Shown here: positions 1-7,925 of the stretch, piece by piece
How positions within the stretch are numbered: the stretch's first letter is position 1
Layout: each line of letters begins with the position of its first letter
Assembly (NCBI RefSeq): GCF_034313845.1
Contig: NZ_JAVIWN010000003.1
Length of the DNA stretch: 64,000 bases
DNA from: Actimicrobium sp034313845
GTDB taxonomy: Bacteria; Pseudomonadota; Gammaproteobacteria; Burkholderiales; Burkholderiaceae_D
Strand: one strand, 5' to 3'
The notes under the pieces: model-generated
Told to the model about the DNA's origin: nothing
What the model saw: the letters and a program-made list of their open reading frames with translations, nothing else
Database searches by the model: none
Translations under genes and position numbers: made by a program

Positions 1-556
1 CGATGGCACCGATGTCCGCCACATTACGCAAGATGCCCTGCACCAGCAGATCAGCCTGATCCCGCAAGACCCCAGCCTGTTTCATCGGTCTCTGATGGAC
101 AACATCCGTTACGGTCGACTGGAGGCGAGCGACGCCGAGGTGGTCGCGGCCGCACGGCAAGCGCATGCCGGCGACTTCATCGATGCGATCCCGGGGCAAT
201 ACCAGTCGATGGTCGGCGAGCGCGGCGTCAAGTTATCCGGCGGCCAGCGCCAGCGCATTGCGATTGCCCGCGTGATCCTCAAGGACGCACCCATCCTGAT
301 CCTCGATGAAGCCACCTCCAGCCTCGACTCGATTACCGAGCGGGCGATCCAGGACACGCTCGACGAAGTCATGCAGCGCAAGACCGTCATCGTGGTAGCG
401 CATCGCCTCTCGACCATCGCCCAGCTCGACCGCATTTTGGTGTTTGATGCCGGGCGCATTGTCGAAGATGGCACGCATGCGCAGTTGCTGGTGCTGCGTG
501 GGCGGTATTTTCAGTTGTGGAGCAAGCAGGCGGGTGGGTTTCTGGACGATGCCTAG
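1..556 (+). CDS. ABC exporter ATPase domain, C-terminal fragment (5' end outside window)
   Basis: Open from the first base in the frame starting at position 2, with no start codon inside the window, so this is the 3' end of a longer gene. The visible part is the second half of an ABC nucleotide-binding domain: a Q-loop (SLIPQDPSLF), the signature LSGGQRQR, Walker B ILILDEAT, D-loop SSLDS and the switch histidine in VVAHRLS. This arrangement is typical of the C-terminal NBD of type IV (MsbA/ABCB-like) half-transporters, which drive export across the inner membrane. The membrane domain and Walker A lie upstream, so the substrate cannot be judged. The gene is followed at once by REP-type palindromes. 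Confidence 0.9.
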   Translation, partial: DGTDVRHITQDALHQQISLIPQDPSLFHRSLMDNIRYGRLEASDAEVVAAARQAHAGDFIDAIPGQYQSMVGERGVKLSGGQRQRIAIARVILKDAPILILDEATSSLDSITERAIQDTLDEVMQRKTVIVVAHRLSTIAQLDRILVFDAGRIVEDGTHAQLLVLRGRYFQLWSKQAGGFLDDA

Positions 557-561
557 TGGAG

Positions 562-697
562 CGGTGCGATGCCCTTCGGTTATCGCACCCTACCTGCGAC
601 GGTCGATCGTAGGGTGCAATAACCGCAGGGCATTGCACCGAATGCACTGACAAAGCTCGCCAGTCGTAGGGTGCAATAACCGAAGGGTATTGCACCG
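562..697. repeat. Cluster of three REP-like palindromic repeats
   Basis: Three copies of a 32-bp interspersed palindrome made of GTAGGGTGCAATAACC, a short spacer, then GGGCATTGCACCG. They lie at 562-593 (inverted, variant GCGAT/ATCGC arms), 609-640 and 666-697 (direct). The arms GGTGCAAT and ATTGCACC pair, so each can fold into a stem. The cluster starts six bases after the ABC gene stop and forms the left boundary of the first composite repeat. Confidence 0.85.
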
Positions 698-732
698 AAT
701 GCACTGACTGCGGTAACTGAGGGAGCGACTAC

Positions 733-1150
733 GGTTTGCTTTTTCCTGTGGTCGCAACCCCCCATCGGCAGCAACCAGGGTCAGAGTTTTTTTTCGCAGG
801 CTTTATTGCGAAAATTACTCTGACCCTGGTTGCGGATTCGGAGTGCTTACGATCCAATTTCCGTGCTGGGGTTGCTGATTCTTTTTCTGCTCCGCCACGA
901 CCTAGCCGGGGGCGGCCCGGCAGCCGGACCGGCATGCGGTCCCTTCTTTTTGCTTCGCCAAAAAGAAGTAACCAAGAAAAAGGCGACCGCGAAGCGGCTG
1001 CCCTTCGGGTTCCCAAAAGCCGGAGCCAGTCAGGGGGAGTGCCGCAAACTCGCTTCCCTTGCAGGGCGCAGATTCGCTTGCAAGCGAATCCCGTTACGCA
1101 GGCGGATCGCATGCGATCCGAAACCCCTGCTTCACCTCAAACATGCGTCA
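733..1150. repeat. Composite repeat, copy 1, left part, with one hairpin unit
   Basis: Contains one 187-bp-type unit in the orientation opposite to the 11.6-12.3 kb array. At its heart is a 63-bp hairpin at 771-833 (arms GCAACCAGGGTCAGAGT and ACTCTGACCCTGGTTGC). It is followed by a module shared with 7.1 kb, 11.6 kb and 47.1 kb: a GC-rich stretch, a CTTCTTTTTG/CAAAAAGAAG hairpin and a stretch ending ACATGCGTCA. The module is cut at 1150 by the IS and resumes at 2394. No credible gene lies here; open frames in it are compositional. Confidence 0.8.
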
Positions 1151-1163
1151 TGTAGTGGTCAAG

Positions 1164-2042
1164 TTATTTCGGACACCCCAATGGAAGTATTTCTGCCATT
1201 TTCCGTTCAAAGACGGAGGGCGACAGGTTGCCCAATACGGAGTGCAAACGCGTGCAATTATAAAAGTCGACGATGTAGGAAGTGACGTCCTTGCGGGCCT
1301 CTTCCTGGTTGGCATATCGCGTGCGCCAGACGCATTCCATCTTCAGATTCAGGAAGAAGCGTTCGGCAACTGCGTTGTCCCAACAGTTACCTTTACGGCT
1401 CATGCTGGACACCAGACCGTACCGTTTCAGCAAGGCCTGATATTCGATGCTGGCGTACTGACTTCCACGGTCCGTATGTACGATCAATCCCGGTGGCGGA
1501 TTGCGACTGGAAATGGCCATGCGTAGCGCTTCGCAGACCAGCGCAGCAGGCATGCCAGGCGCGGTGGCCCAGCCGATCAGCTTACGCGAGAACAGATCCA
1601 GTACCGTGGCCAGATATAGCCAACCGGTGTCGGTACGGATGTAGGTGATATCGCTCACCCACGCGATATTCGGCCCCGACGGATTGAACTTCCGGTTGAG
1701 CACGTTGGGAGCAATCGCCAGGTCATGCTTGCTGTCGGTGGTGTGAATGAACTTGCGCTTCCACACCGGCTTCAAGCCCGCCTGGCGCATCAGGCTACGC
1801 GCTTTGTAGCGACCTATGCGAATGCCTTGCAGCGCCACCGCGCTGACTAGGCGCCGACTACCGTAGCTTTGACGGCTGGCGGCAAAGGCTGCCTTCAGGT
1901 GGACCGCTTCCTTCGTAAAAAGCGGTTTGGCAGGACGGGACTGTGCGTTGTAATACCCGGAACGGCTGACTGCCAGCAACTGGCAACTACGGGCAGTCGA
2001 TACGGCCTCCTTGTGTAACTGTGTCACGAGCTGGTAGCTCAT
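1164..2042 (-). CDS. IS3-family transposase OrfB (DDE integrase), copy 1
   Basis: A 292-residue retroviral-type integrase of the IS3 family, normally made as part of an OrfAB fusion to catalyse excision and integration of the element. An N-terminal helical segment carries the YGSRR motif (HTH_21 type). It is followed by the rve core with catalytic triad aspartates in WVSDITYI and VHTDRGSQYA and the glutamate in NAVAERFF. The ORF is full length and differs from the other two copies by a Gly for Ala in APGMPAAL. It overlaps orfA by four bases in the -1 frame, as expected for programmed frameshifting. Confidence 0.92.
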   Translation of the reverse strand: MSYQLVTQLHKEAVSTARSCQLLAVSRSGYYNAQSRPAKPLFTKEAVHLKAAFAASRQSYGSRRLVSAVALQGIRIGRYKARSLMRQAGLKPVWKRKFIHTTDSKHDLAIAPNVLNRKFNPSGPNIAWVSDITYIRTDTGWLYLATVLDLFSRKLIGWATAPGMPAALVCEALRMAISSRNPPPGLIVHTDRGSQYASIEYQALLKRYGLVSSMSRKGNCWDNAVAERFFLNLKMECVWRTRYANQEEARKDVTSYIVDFYNCTRLHSVLGNLSPSVFERKMAEILPLGCPK

Positions 2043-2329
2043 TTCAGTTCCCGGGCAAAGAAGGCCGATGCTTTTTTTAGGATAGACACGTCCAGTCGTA
2101 ATTCCCGGTTCTCGCGTTCCAGTGAACGAATGCGCTGCTGGTCTGACGTCAGCGGCTTGCCGATGCCCGGCTCGCCACGCAGTTCCGCATCGTGTTGCGT
2201 GACCCAGCGACGAATCGCGGTCGGTCCGACATCCATGGTTTTACTGACATTGGAAATGCTCAGTCCTTGATCTTTGATCATGCGCACGACTTCCAGCTTA
2301 AGCTCGATGTCGAAGTGTTTTTTAGTTAT
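2039..2329 (-). pseudogene. IS3-family OrfA with lost start codon, copy 1
   Basis: Encodes the helix-turn-helix and leucine-zipper protein that precedes OrfB. In the copies at 7635 and 9854 the frame starts with ATG; here the equivalent triplet (complement of 2327-2329) is ATA. The rest of the 96-residue frame is intact, including ISNVSKTMDVGPTAIRRW and the C-terminal coiled coil. The next in-frame ATG is at 2287, which would remove 14 residues. Either OrfA is poorly made from this copy or it starts late. Confidence 0.75.
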
Positions 2330-2393
2330 GTAATTTCCTCAGTTAGCGGGAGTGTGCTCCCATTGAGGTGTCCGATTTTATTAGACCACTACA

Positions 2394-2509
2394 TCACTCT
2401 TATCCCCTGCCTGACTCCGACTTTTGGCAGCTGCTTCAAACCGGAACAGGTCAACTGCCACATCAACATCAACATCAACATCAACATCAACATCAACATC
2501 AACATCAAC
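2394..2509. repeat. Composite repeat copy 1, right part, with (ATCAAC)8 hexamer tract
   Basis: Continuation of the composite repeat after the IS (CACTCTTATCCCCTGCCTGA onward), matching 47308-47370 and the complement of 7090-7150. It ends in eight perfect ATCAAC hexamers at 2462-2509. Related tracts of different length lie at 47377-47412 and, as GTTGAT, at about 7050-7090. Confidence 0.8.
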
Positions 2510-2530
2510 TCCCACGACTCCCGCTCTATC

Positions 2531-2562
2531 GTAGGGTGCAATAACCAATGGGCATTGCACCA
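2531..2562 (+). repeat. REP-like palindrome closing composite repeat copy 1
   Basis: One direct copy of the 32-bp REP with a variant centre (AACCAATGGGC). It forms the right boundary of the composite element that began at the 562-697 cluster. Confidence 0.85.
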
Positions 2563-2652
2563 AATGCCCCACCCAAGCTCGCCAAGCCAGCGCTTATTTA
2601 TCGAAACCATGCTGGTGTTTCAGACGACCTGTGCTAAAGTCTTGGACTCAGA

Positions 2653-2729
2653 CGCGGGGTGGAGCAGTCTGGCAGCTCGTCGGGCTCATAACCCGAAGGT
2701 CACAGGTTCAAATCCTGTCCCCGCAACCA
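2653..2729 (+). tRNA. Initiator tRNA-fMet (CAT)
   Basis: A 77-nt cloverleaf with encoded CCA. The acceptor arms are CGCGGGG and CCCCGCA, leaving the C1-A72 mismatch that marks bacterial initiator tRNA. The anticodon stem contains the three consecutive G-C pairs (CGGG CTCATAA CCCG) needed for P-site entry, with anticodon CAT. The T arm is GGTTCAAATCC. The gene stands alone and is followed by a clear intrinsic terminator. Confidence 0.97.
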
Positions 2730-2735
2730 AATACG

Positions 2736-2770
2736 AAAGCCCGAACTTGTAATGAGTTCGGGCTTTTCCG
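2736..2770 (+). terminator. Intrinsic terminator of the tRNA-fMet gene
   Basis: Arms AAAGCCCGAACT and AGTTCGGGCTTTT form a 12-bp stem with a short loop and a trailing T-rich stretch, seven bases after the tRNA CCA end. Confidence 0.9.
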
Positions 2771-2853
2771 TTTTGTGGGACGCAATTAAATTGTGTCCGA
2801 TTTATCTGGTTCCACGGTGATTCCTTGCGCACGTCATTCATCGGGTACGATAA

Positions 2854-3597
2854 GTGCCCCTGCCATCATCAATAGCCCTACTGATCATGAATCCAATTTC
2901 CGCACTCAAGCCTAATTCCCTGCTAACGACTCTCAATACCTACATTGTCGAAGACCTGTCGAATGCCGATACGGTCACGACGTCGGCAATCGTCGCCGCC
3001 ACGCTGGCCGATCTGGCCGTGCCGGTGTTGCAGATGCTGACTAGCGCCGGTGCCAACGCCGATGAGGTCGCGGTAGAATTTTTCCCTGACAAGGATGAGC
3101 CCGGCACGCCCGGTACGCTGTTCTTCTGGCACGGCACGCGTTCGCTGGAAGACAATTCCTGGGAAGACGCCCATCGCGCCGAATACTCGTTGCGCATGGC
3201 GGTCTTCCTGCCTGAGCGCGATGACGACGGTGCCGTGTATCCGGCCGGCTTTACGCTGACCCTCAAGCTCGAAGCCAGTGCCTGCGAGCTGATCGAAAAA
3301 ATGCCGGCCGGCGTGTTTGAACTGCTCGAGTCCGACTTCAAGGGCGCGCCTCTGCCAGTCGGTTTCGAGTTTCTCGATGACAGCGAACACGTGCCGGTGT
3401 TGCCGAACATGCGACGCCAGTTCATCAAGGCGATTTCCCGCGCCCATGCCGCCAGCAACAAGCGCCGCGGTAACCGTTTTGAAGCCGTGATGCTGCATTA
3501 CATCTGGGACCGGATCGAGCCGGAACAGCATTTCGATGCGGTGTTGGCTGTCCTCGCCAAGCTGTTTGTCGCCTTGCACCAGCAGGCACGACGTTAA
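2854..3597 (+). CDS. Conserved-looking hypothetical protein, 247 aa (or 236 aa)
   Basis: Not recognised. The frame has normal codon use for the region and no signal peptide or membrane span after the start region. It is acidic in the first half (around FFPDKDEPGTPG) and ends in a basic, alanine-rich helix. Two starts are possible: ATG at 2854, giving 247 aa, or ATG at 2887, giving a product that begins MNPISALKPN; neither has a strong ribosome site. The gene precedes rhlE by 28 bases in the same direction, so the two may be co-transcribed. Soluble cytoplasmic location is inferred; function is unknown. Confidence 0.7.
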   Translation: MPLPSSIALLIMNPISALKPNSLLTTLNTYIVEDLSNADTVTTSAIVAATLADLAVPVLQMLTSAGANADEVAVEFFPDKDEPGTPGTLFFWHGTRSLEDNSWEDAHRAEYSLRMAVFLPERDDDGAVYPAGFTLTLKLEASACELIEKMPAGVFELLESDFKGAPLPVGFEFLDDSEHVPVLPNMRRQFIKAISRAHAASNKRRGNRFEAVMLHYIWDRIEPEQHFDAVLAVLAKLFVALHQQARR

Positions 3598-3625
3598 TTT
3601 TTTCTGTTTTTTTATTTGGTAAGCC

Positions 3626-4858
3626 ATGACATTTTTGAAGCTCGGTCTGATCGACCAGTTGCAACGCAATCTCGAGACCCTCGGCTATCACACGCCCACC
3701 CCGGTGCAGGCGCAAGCCATCCCGGCCGTGCTTGCCGGACGCGACCTGATGGCTGCTGCCCAGACCGGCACCGGCAAGACCGCCGGCTTCGCGCTGCCGC
3801 TGTTGCAGCGTCTGACGATGGAGGGCCCGCAGGTCAATAGCAATTGCGTGCGCGTGCTGGTCCTGGTGCCGACCCGTGAACTGGCCGAGCAGGTGCATCA
3901 GGCGTTTGGCGAATACGGTGCCTCGCTGCCGCTGCGCACGCACGTGGCCTATGGCGGCGTGAGCATCAATCCGCAAATGATGAAATTGCGCAAAGGCCTC
4001 GATGTGCTGGTCGCCACGCCGGGCCGCTTGCTCGACCTGTATCGCCAGAATGCAGTCAAGTTCGAGCAATTGCAGACACTGGTACTCGACGAAGCTGACC
4101 GCATGCTCGATCTGGGTTTCTCGCGCGAGCTCGATGAAGTGTTTGCCGCCTTGCCGAAGCAACGCCAGACCCTGCTGTTCTCGGCCACTTTTTCCGACGA
4201 GATCCGGGCGCTGTCGACAACGCTGCTCAACAATCCGGTACGCGTTGAAGTCAGCCCGCGCAACACCCCGGTCAAGACCATCAAGCAATGGGCCATCCCG
4301 GTCGACAAGAAGCGCAAGCCGGAACTGTTCCTGCATCTGCTGAAAAAACACCGCTGGGGCCAGGTGCTGGTATTCGTCAAGACCCGGCGCGGGGTCGATG
4401 AGCTGGTTGATATCTTGCTGGCGCAGGGCATTCGCGCCGATGCCATCCATGGCGACAAACCACAACCGGCACGCTTGCGGGCACTGGAAGGATTCAAGTC
4501 ACGCGACGTGCAAATCCTGGTCGCCACCGATGTGGCTTCACGCGGACTCGACATCGACGACTTGCCGCAGGTCGTCAATTTTGATTTGCCGATCGTGGCT
4601 GAAGATTACATTCACCGGATCGGCCGCACCGGTCGCGCGGGTGCGTCCGGCATGGCGGTGTCGCTGCTGTGTGCCGACGAAGCGCCGCTGCTGGCCGCAA
4701 TCGAAATGCTGACCGGACAAAACTTGCAACGCAATGCCGAGCAGGGCTTCGAGCCCGACCACCGGGTACCCGAGACCAATGCCAGCGGGCAGGTCGTCAA
4801 GAAACCGAAGAAGCCCAAGCTCAAGGCCGGTGCATTCAGGGTGCCGTCCGGTCGCTGA
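3626..4858 (+). CDS. rhlE: DEAD-box ATP-dependent RNA helicase, RhlE type
   Basis: An ATP-dependent RNA helicase of 410 residues that remodels RNA structures during ribosome maturation and mRNA turnover. All core motifs are visible: the Q-motif region TPTPVQAQAI (about 24-32), Walker A AAQTGTGKT (44-52), PTRELAEQ (82-89), TPGRLLD, DEAD (155-158), SAT, and in the second RecA lobe RGLDID and HRIGRTGRAG. A short basic tail rich in Lys and Pro follows, shorter than in E. coli RhlE. The subfamily assignment rests on the N-terminal region and compact core. The start is ATG with only a weak GGTAAG ribosome site. The EamA gene follows within five bases. Confidence 0.92.
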   Translation: MTFLKLGLIDQLQRNLETLGYHTPTPVQAQAIPAVLAGRDLMAAAQTGTGKTAGFALPLLQRLTMEGPQVNSNCVRVLVLVPTRELAEQVHQAFGEYGASLPLRTHVAYGGVSINPQMMKLRKGLDVLVATPGRLLDLYRQNAVKFEQLQTLVLDEADRMLDLGFSRELDEVFAALPKQRQTLLFSATFSDEIRALSTTLLNNPVRVEVSPRNTPVKTIKQWAIPVDKKRKPELFLHLLKKHRWGQVLVFVKTRRGVDELVDILLAQGIRADAIHGDKPQPARLRALEGFKSRDVQILVATDVASRGLDIDDLPQVVNFDLPIVAEDYIHRIGRTGRAGASGMAVSLLCADEAPLLAAIEMLTGQNLQRNAEQGFEPDHRVPETNASGQVVKKPKKPKLKAGAFRVPSGR

Positions 4859-4862
4859 AATT

Positions 4863-5771
4863 GTGAGGACTCCCGCGCCCAGTCGCCTCGTTGCCTTTAC
4901 CTGTCTGGCGCTGAGCATGGCGCTGGTCGGCAGTTACGTCGCTCTCACCAAACCGCTGGCGCTGGTGTTCCCGGTGTTCCTGCTGGCATGGCTGCGTTTT
5001 GGCATCGGCGGGCTGGCGATGCTGACCTGGCTGAAAAAGCCGGCGATGGAATTGCCGCTCAGTCGGCCGATGCGCGGGCTGGTCTTCCTGGAATCGTTCT
5101 TTGGCAATTTCCTGTTCACGCTGTGCATGATCACGGGTGTCAGCATGACCAGCGCGGTCTCGGCCGGCGTGATCCTGTCGGCGATTCCGGCGGTGGTAGC
5201 ACTGATGAGCTGGCTGTTTCTGAAGGAGCGTATCGGCTTGCGGGTCTGGGCGGCGGTGGCCTGTGGCGCGCTCGGCATTGGCATCCTGGCGCTGTCGAAA
5301 TCGCCCGCGCAGGATATCGCGCACCAGCATGCGTGGCTCGGTAATCTCCTCATCTTCGGTGCGGTCCTGTGCGAAGCGGCCTATGCCGTCATCGGCAAAC
5401 AGTTGACGACCGTGCTCAGCCCCAAACGCATTAGCGCGATCATCAACCTGTGGGGCTTTGCGCTGATGACGCCGATGGGCATCCTCGCCGCCTGGCAATT
5501 CGATTTCGCGCCGGTGACGATGCCGATGTGGTCGCTACTGGTGTTTTACGCGCTGGCTGCCAGCGTCGGGTCGGTCTGGTTGTGGATGACGGGTTTGAAA
5601 TCGATCCCGGCATCGCAAGCTGGCGTCTTCACGGTGATGTTGCCCATTAGCGCGGCGCTGGTCGGCGTGCTGGTGCTCGGAGAGCGACTCGGCGGGGTGC
5701 AATTGCTGGCGTTTGCGCTGGCGCTGGCGGGCGTGCTGCTGGCCACGGTGCCGGTAAAGCGGCGCAGCTGA
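4863..5771 (+). CDS. EamA/DMT-family permease
   Basis: A hydrophobic protein of about 302 residues with roughly ten predicted membrane spans arranged as two EamA repeats, as in RhaT/YdcZ-like drug/metabolite transporters. Features visible are the Gly- and Pro-rich helices, the LVFPVFLLAWLRFGIGG segment of the first repeat and the conserved tail ISAALVGVLVLGE of the second. These proteins export small metabolites or amino acids across the inner membrane; the substrate cannot be told. GTG at 4863, just after the rhlE stop, is preferred over an upstream in-frame ATG at 4734 that lies inside rhlE. Probably translated from the rhlE transcript. Confidence 0.85.
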   Translation: MRTPAPSRLVAFTCLALSMALVGSYVALTKPLALVFPVFLLAWLRFGIGGLAMLTWLKKPAMELPLSRPMRGLVFLESFFGNFLFTLCMITGVSMTSAVSAGVILSAIPAVVALMSWLFLKERIGLRVWAAVACGALGIGILALSKSPAQDIAHQHAWLGNLLIFGAVLCEAAYAVIGKQLTTVLSPKRISAIINLWGFALMTPMGILAAWQFDFAPVTMPMWSLLVFYALAASVGSVWLWMTGLKSIPASQAGVFTVMLPISAALVGVLVLGERLGGVQLLAFALALAGVLLATVPVKRRS

Positions 5772-5882
5772 CGGTTGCTGTTGCTACCAGACGGTATCTT
5801 TTAATTGCGATCTAAAGTAGCGGTGAGAACATGCGAGAATCCGGCACGTTTCCAGATCAGCAACTCTCTCCATGGATCAGTC

Positions 5883-6935
5883 ATGACCTCGCCCCTCCGT
5901 TTTGCCGTGCCAATGCTGGCCGTGTTGTCGCCGTTATATCTGCCGTCACTGGCGCACGCCACCGGACTTGAACTCAGCACGCTGGCCATCTGCGCCGAGC
6001 TGGCGGATGCCGACAAGCGTCTTGCCTGCTACGACCGCCTCGCTGCACCAGCAATGAAGCTGACGTATCCGATCGAACCAGCCGCACCGGCCCCGACGCC
6101 GGCATTGCTCAACGCCGACGTGCCCGCTTCCAGGGAAACCTCGGTACTGGCGCAGGAATGGGAACTGGCCGACAACCTCAAGCGTGGCATTTACAATTTC
6201 CGCTCGTACCGTTCTAACTATCTGCTGCTGGGCAATTACAGCGGTGCACCGAACTACGCGCCGTTTCGCGCAGTCGCCGGTGGCGGGACGCTGGAACAGC
6301 AGCGCATCCAGCATGCCGAGCTGACCTTCCAGTTGGGCTTCAAGATGAAGATGGCCGAGCAGGTGGCCGGCAGTCCGTTCGATCTGTGGTTCGGCTACAC
6401 GCAGCAGAGTTACTGGCAAGCGTTCAATAAATCGGCATCGAGTCCGTTCCGCGAAACCAATTACCAGCCGGAAGTCATGGCGGTGGTGCCGGTCAATTTC
6501 CGCTTGCCTGGCATGACCGCGCGCATGCTCAACTTCGGCCTGGTGCATCAGTCCAATGGCCAGACCGGCACGCTCTCGCGCAGCTGGAACCGGTTCTATG
6601 CGCAGATCGGACTGGAAGAAGGCGGCTTCACGTTGCTGGCGCGGATCTGGGAACGGCTCGATGGCGGTGGGTCAAATGACGACAATCCGGACATCCTCGC
6701 CTACATGGGACACGGCGATATACAGGCCAGCTATCGTCAGGGCGGGCATGAGTTCTCCACGACGATGCGGCAAAATTTCAGCACCAATCGCGGTGCCGTG
6801 CAGCTTGGCTGGGCGTTCCCGCTCACGCGTAACCTGAAGGGTTATGTGCAGGGCTTTACCGGGTACGGGCAGAGCCTGATCGATTACAACTACTCGCACA
6901 AGAGTCTGGGTGCGGGTGTGACGGTCGACTTCTGA
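5883..6935 (+). CDS. pldA: Outer-membrane phospholipase A (OMPLA family)
   Basis: A calcium-dependent outer-membrane phospholipase that hydrolyses misplaced phospholipids. A 26-residue signal peptide ending SLAHA supports ATG 5883. Residues 29-60 form a short cysteine-containing region (ICAELADADKRLACYDR) found ahead of the barrel in several proteobacterial homologues. The 12-stranded barrel follows. The catalytic triad is recognisable: His222 and Ser224 in VHQSNG and Asn236 in SRSWNRF. The length of 350 aa is longer than E. coli PldA because of the N-terminal extension. The C-terminal residue is Phe, as in most outer-membrane barrels. The gene is followed directly by composite repeat 2. Confidence 0.92.
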   Translation: MTSPLRFAVPMLAVLSPLYLPSLAHATGLELSTLAICAELADADKRLACYDRLAAPAMKLTYPIEPAAPAPTPALLNADVPASRETSVLAQEWELADNLKRGIYNFRSYRSNYLLLGNYSGAPNYAPFRAVAGGGTLEQQRIQHAELTFQLGFKMKMAEQVAGSPFDLWFGYTQQSYWQAFNKSASSPFRETNYQPEVMAVVPVNFRLPGMTARMLNFGLVHQSNGQTGTLSRSWNRFYAQIGLEEGGFTLLARIWERLDGGGSNDDNPDILAYMGHGDIQASYRQGGHEFSTTMRQNFSTNRGAVQLGWAFPLTRNLKGYVQGFTGYGQSLIDYNYSHKSLGAGVTVDF

Positions 6936-7000
6936 TCGGAGGATGCGCTTCTTTTTGCTTCGCTTGCGGGTGAGGTTTTGGCGACGGTGGTTGGGGCATT

Positions 7001-7242
7001 TGGTGCAATGCCCTGCGGTTATTGCACCCTACGATTGAGCGGTAGTCGTAGGGGTTGATGTTGGGGTTGATGTTGATGTTGATGTTGACCTGTCCCGCAT
7101 TGAAGCAGCTGCCAAAAGCCGGAGTCAGGCAGGGGATAAGAGGGACGCATGTCTGAGCGAAGCGAGTTTGCGGCCCTCCCCCTGACTGGCTCCGGCTTTT
7201 GGGAACCCGCAGGGCAGCCGCTTCGCGGTCGCCTTTTTCTTG
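7001..7242. repeat. Composite repeat copy 2, left part (inverted relative to copy 1)
   Basis: Starts with an inverted REP at 7001-7032, then an imperfect GTTGAT hexamer tract (about 7050-7090), then the shared module in reverse. It breaks off at 7242 in TTTTTCTTG, exactly where a group II intron has entered, and resumes at 11571 with GTTACTTC. No gene is present between pldA and this repeat. Confidence 0.85.
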
Positions 7243-7634
7243 GTGCGCCCAGCATGGGCGCACTCTTGGAGGTGCAAGTCCTCCCGTGAGCTGACCACAG
7301 CGAGCGAAGTGAAGCGCAACTGCGTGAGGGTGACCGAGCGTGGAGAGGAAGCGTGGAGCGAAACCGTGAGCCGATGTACAAGAACCGGATAGAAGGCGTT
7401 GCCGATCAGGGCGAACGGGCCAAGAACCGTTGTAGTGGTCAAGTTATTTCGGACACCCCAATGGAAGTATTTCTGCCATTTTCCGTTCAAAGACGGAGGG
7501 CGACAGGTTGCCCAATACGGAGTGCAAACGCGTGCAATTATAAAAGTCGACGATGTAGGAAGTGACGTCCTGTAGTGGTCTAATGAAATCGGACACCTCA
7601 ATGGGAGCACACTCCCGCTAACTGAGGAAATTAC

Positions 7635-7925
7635 ATGACTAAAAAACACTTCGACATCGAGCTTAAGCTGGAAGTCGTGCGCATGATCAAAGATCAAGGA
7701 CTGAGCATTTCCAATGTCAGTAAAACCATGGATGTCGGACCGACCGCGATTCGTCGCTGGGTCACGCAACACGATGCGGAACTGCGTGGCGAGCCGGGCA
7801 TCGGCAAGCCGCTGACGTCAGACCAGCAGCGCATTCGTTCACTGGAACGCGAGAACCGGGAATTACGACTGGACGTGTCTATCCTAAAAAAAGCATCGGC
7901 CTTCTTTGCCCGGGAACTGAAATGA
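7635..7925 (+). CDS. IS3-family transposase OrfA, copy 2 (intact)
   Basis: A 96-residue DNA-binding protein with an HTH_Tnp_1 fold (FDIELKLEVV to AIRRWVTQHD) and a C-terminal heptad-rich helix (RSLERENRELRLDVSILKK). It recognises the IS ends and, after a -1 shift at the A7G run near its end, would be fused to OrfB. It begins with ATG at 7635 behind GAGGAAATTAC. Its stop overlaps the orfB start as ATGA. Confidence 0.93.
   Translation: MTKKHFDIELKLEVVRMIKDQGLSISNVSKTMDVGPTAIRRWVTQHDAELRGEPGIGKPLTSDQQRIRSLERENRELRLDVSILKKASAFFARELK

Larger units (their letters stand above)
1151..2393 (-). mobile_element. IS3-family insertion sequence, copy 1 (1243 bp)
   Basis: The ends are imperfect inverted repeats that start TGTAGTGGTC and continue through a shared TCGGACACC block. 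The element is flanked by the direct repeat TCA (1148-1150 and 2394-2396). It has the IS3 layout on the minus strand, orfA then orfB with an ATGA overlap. A run of seven A before G near the end of orfA is a plausible -1 frameshift site for an OrfAB fusion. The element sits inside a composite repeat whose uninterrupted form is seen at about 47.3 kb. The orfA start codon is changed to ATA in this copy. Confidence 0.93.

Noticed and set aside
1059..1526. Plus-strand frame across the left end of IS copy 1
   Set aside because: It runs antisense through orfB and repeat DNA, has no ribosome site, and its equivalent in the other IS copies is also antisense to transposase.
2192..2752. 186-codon plus-strand frame covering the IS end, hexamer tract and tRNA
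   Set aside because: It reads through the tRNA gene and an IsoleucineAsn hexamer repeat; it is an artefact of repeats.
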